DNA from: Rhynchosporium graminicola | Taxonomy: Eukaryota; Ascomycota; Leotiomycetes; Helotiales; Ploettnerulaceae | Assembly: GCA_900074885.1 (NCBI GenBank) | Contig: FJUW01000039.1 | Coordinates: 124,001 to 188,000, forward strand | Reading direction: 5' to 3' | DNA length: 64,000 nucleotides | Part shown: positions 24,886 through 36,800 of the stretch, one piece after another | How positions within the stretch are numbered: position 1 is the first letter of the stretch | How the letters are laid out: each line of letters opens with the position of its first letter | Program-made: the position numbers and the translations under genes | The notes under the pieces: generated by a model | Databases searched by the model: none | The model's input: the letters and a program-made list of their open reading frames with translations, nothing else | Told to the model about the DNA's origin: nothing

Positions 24886-27813
24886 TTAGCGTCTGGTGAA
24901 GCAGCACATAATACCCGAGCGGCCCAAGAACCACATGCAACCAATGAAACGGATGACGGCCAGGACCGCAGTGGCGTACAAGAGGACGGTGAAGAATTTC
25001 TGGGTGCGGTCGGCTGCGTCGTGTGCCTGTATAACTGATTAGCTTATATTCTATCAGAAATTCGAAATGAAATACATACTCCGAAACCGAACTTGTTGAT
25101 ACTATCACTAGTGATCACGACTGCTAGTAGAGCATTCGAGAAAATCCAGCAGATCAAAAGCTTGGTTCTGAAAGATTTGTAAGAATCCTCCAGAGTTCTC
25201 GGTTCCTCTTCAAATGCAGCAACGTAAGGCTTCAGGGCGCGTTTGACAGTGGCTTCAAATTGGCTGTCAATGTCCTCTTGAGGTCTCTCGATTTCTTCGA
25301 CTACTGCTCCTTTTCCGTCTTCCTTCTTGGTGGTCGCGGAAGGTAAAGCATCAGACTTGTCGGATCCCTTGGTTCCCCATGATACATCGTGCCAATTGCT
25401 GAATGCGTAGACCATAAGGATGTTGATGTAGGAAGACATGAGGAGCAAGTATTGACCGAACGAGGTGAACATGTGCCAAGGATCAAGGTACATGAACGAT
25501 GCAATGAAGTAGAGACCGAAAGTAGCGAGAAGAGCAACGATGATGATACCACCACCGCCACCACTGCTTCCGAAGAAGCTCTTAAAGAAGTCGTCTACGT
25601 TGTCCGTATCGAATGACGAGCCTGAGATGCCGCGGATAGCCAGGTACATGGAGAGGACTATCAAGTATGCGTTAATGACACCGAAGACGATGAACGAAAG
25701 CATGTAAGTGATCTTGGAGCCCTTTGGTCTGTTTCCAAGTGCGAGGATGAATTGAACAAGGAGGAATGCCAAGTAGAGGTATTTCAAAATGGTGTTGATG
25801 ATCGGAGTGGCGGTGTCGCCAAAAGGCCAGCCATGATGTTCAGCAGCTGTGTCAGAACCTGGTGTAGGATTTCCAACGAGGTCCATAATCACGGTAGTGG
25901 TGAGCCAGAAAGATGCCAACATGAACCAAGAAAGGAATACCGTGAACATGTTGTAGATCAGTTGAATGTGGAGGAAAAACATGCGGACAAGATTGTGGCC
26001 ACTCTTGTACCTGTACAAGTTAGCATTTATCTATTCGCGGAAAGGTGGCGCAACTTACATTCTGCCGAAATGCATGATAGAGTACATACTAGCGGCAAAC
26101 GAACCGTTCAACCATCTTCGACGCTGTCCGATAAACTCGGCAGCTCCTTCGGGGACATCAGTCTCTCCTTTGGCAGCTTTGATGTAAGTCAAATGCCACT
26201 TAGATCCTGCCTTAGCAACCAGTTCGAAACACAGAATTCTGTCTTCGGCCAAGAACATGTTCTTCTTGAAGATGTTCATGCCTTCGATGCCCTTCTTTCC
26301 GTACTTCTTGGAAAGGGTGTGGTCACCGTGGAAATATTGTTCCAATGGTCGTCCCATGATAGCTCTGAATCGGTATGCTGAGAAAGCACCGGGTAAAACA
26401 CTGACATATCCAAAGGAACTCTCTAGAGGCTTATCCAGGATATTTGAGATCTTGTACTCGAAATTCTGTGCTGCGACCAAAGGATTCAAGAGCTTCCGGC
26501 CGCCCTTTCCCAGCATAGCATGTATCTCCCCACAAGCTCCTCCCAAATCCTTGTCATTGTAGAATCCTTCCCAGAGAGAAAGAAGAGATTTTGGTCCGGG
26601 CTTGGTTCCAGCGTCGAGTAAAATACAAACTTCGGGGTTCAGAAGACGACCAAAGGCGTTGAATAGCCATCTATGGGAATTGATCTTCTTGGTGTTCTTC
26701 TGCTTCAAACAGAACATCATCTGCACCGGGGGAAGGGTATTGTTACCGTCATCGGAAGGTCGAATGAGCTGCTGGTTGGCAGTAACAGATAATTGTGTGG
26801 TATATTCGAAGATATGGGCCACCGTCTCTTTTCCATCAACATCCTTCTTCATGACACCATCTTGGTATACACCAATTGTTGCCAAAATATCCAAAGTGTC
26901 TTTGTTGCAGGGGTCGATGCCGTCGAAAACAAGGCAGACCACAATCTTCTGCCACGCTGGGCCACCGACATTCCAGAAATCAGATTTCTTGAGGTGGACG
27001 ATATCTCTGATGTTTTGCATGACACCGTGTAGAGTACGAGCGGTCAACTGCTTGTCTTCGTTGTAGTATGTGACTGCAATGAGCAACTCTGTGTGACGAT
27101 TGTACATGGCTGGGCGGAGATTGTAGCCGTTCTTGAGAGTGAACTCATCAGGATCGCAGGTAGCAGCTGTGTATCGCAGAGTAGAGAATTCCTCACTGCC
27201 TGCTGCCTCTGCATCTTGCCTATACTTGATCTGCACTGCATTCTTGATAGCGGACGGAACTGGATGGTCCACACTCAAGACAGTACCTCCTACCAGCTTC
27301 ACCTTCCTGGTTGCATATCGCTTTAAGCCCCCAGGGTTCCCACCTGGAGCTTGTCGTTGTCGCCAGGCCTCTGTGGAATTGCTTTCAGCTTTAGAATATG
27401 GAGAGTCGGAACGTGGGTAGGCATTATCTTCGAGTGCATGTCCGTACGTTGCCGAACTGCCTCCATATTCGTTATTCGAGTATGGTAGAGGTGGTGGGCC
27501 GCCTCCTGGAGGTTGAGCATACGATTCAGTGAGACTGTAAGCAGATACCGGTCTCACGGGTGGTGTTCCGGTGCGTAGAGTATTTGAGTGGTTATCGTAG
27601 GGGCTCGCAAAGGGTCCGCCAGCTCCTTGTGAGTGAAGCAGAGGCTGGGCCCCATCTTCGTCATCGTGAGGAGGTCTGTGATATTGGGACTGCTTTGTTA
27701 GATGCTGTAAATTATTCGAGCTGAAAATCAAAACTTACGTTAGCCCCAGCAGGAAGATCTTGCAGTTGCTCTCCTTGTAGATATCCTCCATTGCCGCCAC
27801 CAGGATATGCCAT
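24886..27813 (-). CDS. chitin synthase, probably class III
   Basis: Four exons (27739-27813, 26059-27689, 25080-26010, 24886-25026) give 925 residues. The disordered Pro/Gly/Ser-rich N terminus (about residues 1-180) is followed by the GT2 catalytic domain. Catalytic motifs are LAEDRIL (about residue 505) and the product-binding QRRRW (about residue 547); [12 protein letters not shown] lies earlier. About seven hydrophobic helices follow, including [26 protein letters not shown] and [17 protein letters not shown]. The protein ends in a short basic ...RR tail. It is a plasma-membrane enzyme that polymerises UDP-GlcNAc into wall chitin. Segments such as [16 protein letters not shown] resemble the class III (ChsB/Chs-1) group rather than class I as I recall them, so the class is less certain than the family. 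Intron 1 can use a 34 bp or a 49 bp acceptor; I use the 49 bp one because it has a perfect CTAAC branch point. Confidence 0.93.
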
Positions 27814-28055
27814 AGTGCCGGTTGAGTATCTAATCTTCAATAAGAAGTGTGCGGGTTGGAGATGATCTCCCTAGGAAGGTTTGTGAACTAGGTTTCGGGG
27901 AATTCGAGATGGGGACGTCCTGATTTACCGTGCATCGATAAACGACGTCACTGCACAATACCCCTGGGAGAAAAAAAGGAAAGAGATGAAGTGGGTGTAT
28001 AGGAACGAAATAGGGAATGAGGATGGATGAGAAGGGATTCTAGGAGTTGACTGAG

Positions 28056-28082
28056 GATGATGATGATGATGATGATGATGAG
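28056..28082. repeat. (GAT)n microsatellite
   Basis: About nine perfect trinucleotide copies. Confidence 0.9.
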
Positions 28083-28191
28083 GCAGGAGGAGGAGGTTGT
28101 AGGTATGCTTCGGACAAGCTGCGCTACAATATGAATAGGGGACTCCCAGCTTTTACCTACCTACGAGCCTACCCACTCAATGGGAGAGGAA

Positions 28192-28253
28192 GACGCTTGA
28201 CGCTTGACGCTTGGCAGCGGAGTGGAGTGGAGTGGAGTGGAGTGGATTGGATT
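28192..28253. repeat. (GACGCTT)3 then (GGAGT)5 repeats
   Basis: Three copies of a heptamer at 28192-28212 are followed closely by five copies of GGAGT and two of GGATT (28219-28253). Confidence 0.85.
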
Positions 28254-28524
28254 CACGCGGGTAGGGTACACCAATACGTAGTAGGTTTTAGTAGGAGTAG
28301 GTACCTACAGTACGACAAAGAAAAGCCGCTTGCTCAACTCAACGGCTCAGCTGCGCCTCCAAATACGTATCTAAAGCACGAGCTACAGCTTCAATTAGAT
28401 GCATACATGCGATGCGATGTAGGACAAGTCTGCAGATAACTCTATTCACTGAGTCCACCGTGCAGCAGTGAAGTCCATCCGACAAACAAACTCGATTGAC
28501 GCCCCTTGAAAAGTCTTTTTCGTC

Positions 28525-28544
28525 ATCCATCCATCCATCCATCC
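28525..28544. repeat. (ATCC)5 microsatellite
   Basis: Five perfect tetramers. Confidence 0.9.
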
Positions 28545-28634
28545 CCCTTGCCTTTGATTCTCTCCAATTCTTTTGACAGGTCTGAAGTCTGGGGTTTCCT
28601 TGTGCAGGCAGGTTGGTGTTTCAAGTTCTGAGAC

Positions 28635-28675
28635 TGGGATTGGGATTGGGATTGGGATTGGGATTGGGATTGGGA
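28635..28675. repeat. (TGGGAT)n hexamer array
   Basis: Nearly seven perfect tandem copies of TGGGAT. It is G-rich, but it is not a rotation of the fungal telomere unit TTAGGG. Confidence 0.9.
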
Positions 28676-28975
28676 CAAGGATCGGCTTTCTTTATGAGCG
28701 AGCGTACGGGAGTCAGTCAGTACAGGATGCCACCAGAAATGCAACTTCTCAAGAATCATATCTGATGACCACCTTATAAGCTCAAACTCAATGGCCTTCC
28801 GCAGTCGATCTTCCGAAGCTTTCATTTCTTGGCGGGCCTCCCTCCGCAATATTTAGACTTCATGCTTCATTTACAGATCTCCCTCAGGAACTCTATTGTC
28901 AGCCAAGCCTTAGCCTACGCTCCCGAAGGCGGCTGTTGGTGGCCTGGGGCTGGGCGAGCGGGGCGGGGGTCCAGG

Positions 28976-29004
28976 CAGGGCAGGGCAGGGCAGGGCAGGG
29001 CAGG
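28976..29004. repeat. (CAGGG)n microsatellite
   Basis: Five perfect copies of CAGGG and a sixth, imperfect one. Confidence 0.9.
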
Positions 29005-32000
29005 ACAGAATCGGGTGCGAGCTATAGATACTTGTATTGGTCCCTTCCGAACGGAGCGAGCGTGACTTCATTTTAGGTCCTGTAGCACCAGGTAGGAATC
29101 CGGACGCAAATCCCTGACGCGTGCGACTGATTCATGTTGCGAGCGATGATGTGCCGATCGTAAACCAGATGGATGATTCGTTGCAAATGCTGTGGCTCTA
29201 TATCTTCACGTGTCGCCCGGTGGCGAATCCTGGTCACCATTTGAAATATGTCTCATCACGTGTCATTCGAGTTGGGCCATTATTACCAATGTCACTCTGC
29301 CAAGTGGTCTCGCAGAAGTGTACCTTGGAATATTTTTGGTCTGAAACTCTTCGAATACCCTATTGGTGTTTTTCATGGCGAGAAAGTCTCTCGAGCGATG
29401 CCACGGATGTAAGCGTTGATATTGCCGTACAAACAACCCATGTACGTCATATTTAAGTGTCGGAATCGACTATACATAGCGAGATTCCTACAATCAGGTG
29501 CAACCACTTGTCGGTCGGCCTGTTGTGTATTTGAAATAATGAAGTGCGTACCGACCTAAAAAATTAAGCAACCGGCGAGTAAATTATGCCGTGTCTTTCT
29601 CAGTTTATCTCTTTTCAGTTCAATTTGGTTGGAAAGAATATAAGGCTTCAGGAACAATCAGCCCGCAGATATCTGCGTCGAGGCTAGGCTGCTAGCTACC
29701 TAGGTGCTCGAAGTCACAATATGCCTGTGTGATTTACGTGGGATGAAGTCCGACTCGATTGACCTTAAACCAAAGTAGATGCCCATGACTTTTTAATGCC
29801 TCAGTGGATTTAGACATGATTCCGATCTGAGCCACGCCAGTAAGTGGTCGGATAGACATACAGTCAACGAGTAGAGAGACCGTAGTCTTAGTAGAAGCCT
29901 GAGATTGTTATCAATTTCTCATCGAGTAAGGATTGAGCCTTGATCAAATCCTTTATCTCCTTGAGCTTTCGTTCGAAAGGCACGTATATGTAAGTCGATG
30001 CAGATACTGACTTGCCATGTAAGTATCTCATGAATGAAGCAAAAAAATCTTGATTAAGATTTTGAGGCTCGTACCTACGTACATCCTCGTTAATCCATTC
30101 CTTATCTTATGATACTATACCTTTTCCAGTCTCATTATCACTTCTTCGTGACCATAACCGGACTGAAAGAGCCCATTCGTGCTTGTCAAGCGTGACAGTT
30201 TTCAAAAAACACAAGATACCTGCTTCGTAAGTGACGGAGAGTATCTGAAACCTACAGTGATGTTCTTCCGGACAATATAGAAACAGAGCCTGACATCCAA
30301 TGTCCTTGTCACACATACACACACACCCATGAGCAGCGACCTACCGTCTATCTCTGTCGAGCTATCTATTTGTGAGGCATACTATATTCGGCGCTGGGGA
30401 TAACATTGATGTACAACTTTCATTATCAGGACTCGGAACTTGACCAATCCCAACCTCTGTAAATTTTATCTATGGTCACTTAGTTTGTGCCCGTTAAGCT
30501 GTATATGGGAGTCTGGCAGTCTACTTTTTCTTCGACGGTTTCGGAAACATATTCCTTCGGTTCGTACAGAGTAGAAGTACATCATAGGGACTAGGGAACT
30601 TCTGGCTCGCACCTCGCAATTGGATTGTCAAAGGCACGCAATAGGTAGAGGGCATTATTGAAGTGAGGAGTCAAAGTCACAAAAAAAGTTTTAGGACAGT
30701 GAGTAAACTCAAGGAACTACAGTGTGATCTTTCTTTCTGAGGTCAAGAAAATGTCTCCAGACCTCACTTGGAGTGCGGTATCAAAATTAGAAAAGACTCC
30801 GCGAACTTTATGAAATATGAGCCTGAAGTTGCTTTCCAAAGTCAGCCATGGCCCCTGGACTTTGCTTGACATAATCTCAGCTCACAACTCTTGATTCACA
30901 TCATTGAACATCAACTGAGGCCAGCCACAATACTTTTAAATATGGAGTTCTGCTAGATCCCATTTTGAGAGATGATGGATGATATTCACGTTCTTGTCTC
31001 TCGTGGTATATCTGAAGCTTGATATTTGGGGAACAGGTCTCGCGGGGACTATGCTTGGCGCTAGTCGGTCTTGGTTGGATTGATCCTCCTGTTTGTGGAT
31101 TTCCAGAGGTGGGCAGTAGAAATGAGAACAGCGATATTTTGATACCTACAACAATATCAAGGTTAATGCTGGAACATGCGGTGCTTACCAAGACATGTTG
31201 GTTACAAGACTGTTCCTCAAACATGGTAACACCGACAGGGTACGGCATAAGCAAAGAATTATACTCATATTAATATGAAGATATACTCTTCACATGTATG
31301 TACGCACTATGTGTAAGTGCAATCAAGTGGTGGAAATCATTCTTTGAATTTTCCGATACCATCGCCTACTACTGATACTCTCAACTCTTCAGCAGCGCCC
31401 TCTGAACTCAATGCATGAATATCAACATGGAAAAAGAGGTTCGACTTCGTCTACAATATCCACGGCACAACGAACAATGCTGAAACAGAATGTTACGGTC
31501 CACTGATCCGAGAATTTCTCTCGAGATGCCTGATGAGGAAGGATAAAGCCTCCGATGTGCCAGTCGGTGACCAAAACTTTCTCCTCTTCCTTGGGAATTA
31601 TCCGCTCCTACTCGCGCATTGGCTGGTGAAAGTATTTTGAAAACCATGAACCGCGAGCCATTGAGCAGACAGAGTGATGGAACTTTGACTGCTTCTTGTT
31701 TCCAGTCTGTATCTCTATTCATATACTTACCGGTTCCTTCTCTCAGCCCTACTTACAAGCAATCACATAACAAACGACAATTTCAAATTCAACCTTGCTG
31801 TTGTCTTTATCTCGGCTTGTATCCTTCAACACATGATCGCCAACGACCCGTAACACAATCGACCGTTATCTCAGGTAAACTTGGTTGCTTCTATCGCTCG
31901 GTACTTCCAGGCTAATACAGATCAATTGCGGAATTGACCCGTTTGCTCGAATCAACACCTTGTAACTTGGACTGACCACATTCAAACCCATTAAAAGCCT

Positions 32001-33059
32001 CGAGTAGAAAATGCACCACAGCAGCATTAGGTCTAACGAACGTGTGGGCTGCAAGCCCTCGCCATACCTTGCCTTTGATTCCTCTGTTTATGGAACGTCG
32101 AATGCTGCTTTAACCGCCAATACCATCCAATAGTCTAGCTTCATCATCAGTAGCTCTCAACTTTCTGCACATCAAAGCAACAAGTTCCCTGGTGGGAGAC
32201 GAAAGTATATTAAAAGGCGTCTTACCATTGAGCAGAAGTTCTGTGTCAATATTCTCTTTTGTCTTTGTGTAAAGCCTTTTTTTTCATCAGCTCGAAGATT
32301 CCGAGACCATCTCCCGAGGTCCAGCTCCAGGTCCAGTTCTTTGCCTCTGCCCCTCCTTGCTCTCCTCTCCTGTGGCCGGCTTGTCAGCTTCAGCTTCAGC
32401 TTCAACCTCCAGGGATCAATTAGACCCAGCATACGGCTCCAGCTGCAACTTGTTCCGCGCAAGGCATTTGGTAGGCTCTTTTTTTTCTCTCCCTGAAGTC
32501 AAAAGTACCCCCATCTTACTGGAGCATCAATTATCAATTTCATCTTGCATTGCCTTACATCCTTAGGTTCCTTGCCCACAACCACATCCATCCCTCGCTC
32601 GTTGATTGCCGGGAAAGTCAAAAGCTCCCCCAACAATCAACTCCTATTCTCATCTATAAGCAAGGCTTTACGCTACTACGGCACCCTCCGGCTCCGGTAT
32701 TCTACTCTCCAGATTATCGAGATCACCACGAACTTTCTCGCCGAACGGTCAGACCTAACTGATCAGCCCTCTACTCGAGACTACTACACCACACTACGGA
32801 CCCAAGCCAAAAAAGCGGCACGTCGTCTTCCTATCGCTATCCGTCGATAGTCTTCCGAGCTCCTCACCAAACACTGAAATCTAAGGTCCAGAACGACTTC
32901 TCCACTGCAGATCAAGGGCTGTACCGAATCGTGCTCGCTGCGCAGCTTGAGAAGTCTCCGATTTGACCATTTCTTCTCCTACCGAAATTTCCCATCGATT
33001 CTATTTGCGGCCTTCAACCTCAACCGGACATCCAGACGACTGCAGAATCCTACCTGATC

Positions 33060-33848
33060 ATGGCGGGCAAGATGGTCTTGTACAAGCTGGTGGTGCTTGG
33101 GGATGGAGGTGTTGGGAAGACTGCCTTAACCATACAATTGACGCTGCAGCATTTCGTTGAGACTGTAAGAAACCCCCGCTGCGCTGCAAGACACACGCAT
33201 CCCAGCAGTCGCCTCGGCCTCCTTCTACCCATGCTTACCATTATTTAGTACGATCCCACGATCGAGGATTCATACCGGAAACAAGTCGTCATAGATGGAC
33301 AATCATGCATGTTGGAAGTGCTTGATACGGCGGGGCAGGAGGAATATACTGCGCTAAGAGACCAATGGATTCGAGACGGGGAAGGCTTTGTCCTGGTATA
33401 CAGCATATCGTCGAGGTCATCCTTCACACGGATCCAGCGGTTCCACAACCAGATTCAGCGAGTAAAGGAATCTTCGGCATCCTCGCCTTCATATCCGGGA
33501 TCCCCAATATCCGCGGTGGCGCCTTCAGCGCCAGTACCTATAATGCTTGTTGGAAACAAGAGCGACAGAGTCACGGAGCGGGAAGTTTCCACACAGGAAG
33601 GTCATGCATTAGCACGCGAATTAGGATGCGAATTCGTGGAAGCATCTGCGAAGAATTGTATCAATGTGGAAAAGGCATTTTACGATGTGGTACGACAATT
33701 GCGCCGCCAGCGAATGCAAAATAATATCAAGGCGATGCAAGGTTCGGGGAGGGGGCAAAGAACCCAAACTGGTGGAGATGGGCCTGCTCGAGATACCAGC
33801 CGAATCTACCGGCCTGATAAGAAGAGGGGGAAATGCACAGTACTTTGA
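33060..33848 (+). CDS. ras2: Ras-family small GTPase, Ras2 type
   Basis: Exons 33060-33164 and 33249-33848 (84 bp intron, phase 0) give 234 residues. All G boxes are present: P-loop GDGGVGKT at 14-21, effector YDPTIEDSY from residue 36, DTAGQEEY from residue 61, NKSD and EASAK. The C terminus is basic with a CAAX box CTVL; the final Leu favours geranylgeranylation. Between the QRVKES helix and NKSD is a Ser/Pro insertion ([10 protein letters not shown] and onward), typical of the Neurospora ras-2 group as I recall it. It acts at the plasma membrane in polarised growth, wall integrity and cAMP/MAPK signalling. The start is fixed by the [14 protein letters not shown] beginning. Confidence 0.94.
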
Positions 33849-36800
33849 ATACTATGGCCTCCGGATATATCTAGGCTTCTAGCTTCCGAGTCATGTACGA
33901 CGCTCACGACCATCCTTTGGCGCAACAGGTCTTCCCGCTGTCCATGAACTTCCTTTCACAGCGAAATCTTCTCCAGTCCCTCTACAGCGGTATGCGGGAT
34001 TCCCTCTAAAACGGCGAACGGAGTATCAAAAAGACTACAGAGAGGGGCATACGGCGTTTTCATGAGCTCGAAATCGGGAACAAGAGACTAACGACTGCGA
34101 CGAAAATACACATCTATACACATCGAATTCCATCTCGACAAGGAAAGGAAGTGAAAGAAGGAGGAGGGGGCGACAGAGAAAATTTCGGTGTTATTTTGGT
34201 GTGACCATATCGTCGAAGACCGCGAGTGGATCAGGTTGGATAGTACCATGGGAGGGTTTTAGGTGTTTACTGGCGTACGTGCCTACATTACCCTTGGGAA
34301 TAGGTTCAAGCCATCTATAAGATCATTTAAGCAGACATTTGCCTTTTGTGCGTACCTCGATATGAAGCTTTCAATATAATTCCTAAATTGGAAGAATTCC
34401 ACCACTTGACTATAACCATCAATTTCCCCTCCAAACTTCATATGATCAGTAACAGAACAAGCTCTTCAAAACCTTCCCACTACTTACTTACGTTTGGTGG
34501 GACGTATCCAACAACACCCACGACAAGCACATCCCAAGAAACCCATAGCCCATTTTTAAGATCCCTCCTTCCCTCTCTCTGCACCAGGTCAGTCAGTCAG
34601 TCAGTGCACACGCCACCAGTGCGAAGGATTTGGGGCGTGCAGTAATTGGCATGCAGCATACCGTTGCACGTTTGAGACGAGGAGCATGTTACTTTCGATC
34701 TCCCAATAGAGAGTTTTTTTTTGGGGGCTGTTGGGACGAGGAAGAGGGACTGACCTTGGGAATTGTGGGGTGTTTCTTGAGACTATGAACGTTACGTTAC
34801 GGTATGTATATACGATTCGGTTTATTATGTATGTATGTATGTGTTTCGGCTTGAGATGCTTTGGAAGGCAGTGGAGCAGGATGAAGGGGTTGGATCGCGC
34901 TTGCTTGCTTACTCGCTTACCTTGCTATAGAATGCAATTCTGATATCGCTCGATACAGGCACCATTTCTTCTTCTTCTTCTTCTTCTTCTTCTTCTTTTT
35001 TGGACGCAAGTGAGCTAGTCCGAATGATACATTACTAGATAATTGATGTACCTGTACCTTTGCATTGGACCCTTAAAGAGGCACAGCACAGCCATACACG
35101 GTCCCTCCCTAGATTGGCTTTGCTTCTCTTCTGAAAGGATTGATAGAAGCTCCCTCGCCGCATGAGCTAGCTAGCTAGGAAGCGGGAGGAGGGGGAGGAG
35201 GGGGAGGGTGAAGGGGGTTGAAGGTGACGAATGTGATAACTCACTAAGTGAGAGCGTTGGGATGTAATGAGAGATTGGGGTTCTGAAGAAGGAGGGTTCA
35301 CTTAGAAGAATTTTGCTGATGGAGGTGTTCGCGCTTGGTAATTATCCTTTGTTGTGGGATGTGTATGTATGTGTGTATGTATATACCTCAACAGTACGAC
35401 CTACCTGCCCCTTTTCAGCCTTGTTGGTGTATAGAAGGAGGTAAAGGACTATCGTGATTATCTTACTCCTGCTCGTATCTTTTCATTAGAAACTCTCCAG
35501 AATGCATCTATACTCAGCTCGACATTTCGATATTTACTTACTCTCTCCTCCTTAGCTTCAGCGAGATAAGATGACACGCGATGAAAGCTCACGGCGGATG
35601 CGATGATAATTCTTCAGTGATCTTCTTCCATCCGCTGCCTGTGAGTAGCAGACATCACAGCACGTCTTATTGGTACCACTTCGAGCGTGGGGGAGTATTT
35701 GGCGAAAGGTAGGTAAGTACATTATACGACATCGTCTGGCGCTTCGGCTAATCCTACCCCAGAGCCCGATCGAGCAGAGAGTTTACTGCCTACTTTACCT
35801 ACCTAGCTAGTACTCTTCAATTCGTACCCTGTTAATTTACCTAGGTAGGAATTTCACACGCTCTGACGTTGAAGCACCCAGATTGTAGCGGCGTACGATC
35901 TGTACGCTAGCGCAGTGTGATGAAAATCTCATATGCATGAGAAAGATCTACTGAAGCTGAAGATACCTATAGATTTCTGTCTCTCCCGGTCCCGCCATAA
36001 GCACGGCTCGGCTGCTCTCAGCAAGTGAGACGTACATTGTCTTCTTGAGATTGAGAAAGGTCATAATGATGGTCTTCTCCTGACCGAATGTAAGACTTTC
36101 GCCGTACCAGGTAATCGCCCTTCCTGTTCATGCATATGTATACTTCTGGCAAGTGCAGTGACTTGTAAGAAAAGAGCAATGGCATGGGAATACTAGATCA
36201 GGCTCAAATCTGGGGATGAAGTAGTCTGCAGATAAAGCTTCATAGCAAGTCTTCCTCCTGCTTGAAGCTTATGCAGTGATGACATCGGTGTAGGAAGCTA
36301 CTCACTCATACATCCCCGCGGTGTCAACATACGGCAGAGAGAAAGACGCATAAGTCATGTATGCGGCACGCTACGGCGGCAGAGTGAAGCAAGCACATTT
36401 CCCGGGCGCCGGCGAGGATCTGCGAAGTTTCCCGAATGGTGAATATTGGCATTATAATATGTGTAGGCGTTGCTTTACTTCCTATAAAGGTAAAATATAC
36501 TTGGAAACACATGGGTAGAATTGGGGCTTAGATTCCGATCTTCGCTTCGTAAAGTCGAAAGTAGCAAGAGCAACTTTTGTTGCACGTCGCAAAAGCACTT
36601 TCGTAGAGAAGTGTCACTAGCGTGGAGCACGTGATCAAGCAGTATGTGCAACTACGGTGCCGCGATGAAGCAGACGAACGGGAAAACAACAAGTCAAGTG
36701 GAAAGACCCGTTGTCTCCGAGAATAACTTGTACTCCCGTCTGTTTTCATGAGATCCAGCCAGTGGAAAAGCATTGGGGGAGGATCGGTGTGGCTTCTTTG

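Larger units (their letters stand above)
27814..33059. other. 5.2 kb divergent intergenic region
   Basis: It contains the promoters of the chitin synthase (left) and ras2 (right), a dense microsatellite block at 28.05-29.0 kb, and no gene I can support. A 101-codon plus frame at 32545-32850 lies in the likely ras2 leader and could act as an upstream ORF, but it has no recognised motif. Confidence 0.5.

Noticed and set aside
28635..28675. Telomere-like array
   Set aside because: The unit TGGGAT is not a rotation of TTAGGG, and the array is inside ordinary sequence.
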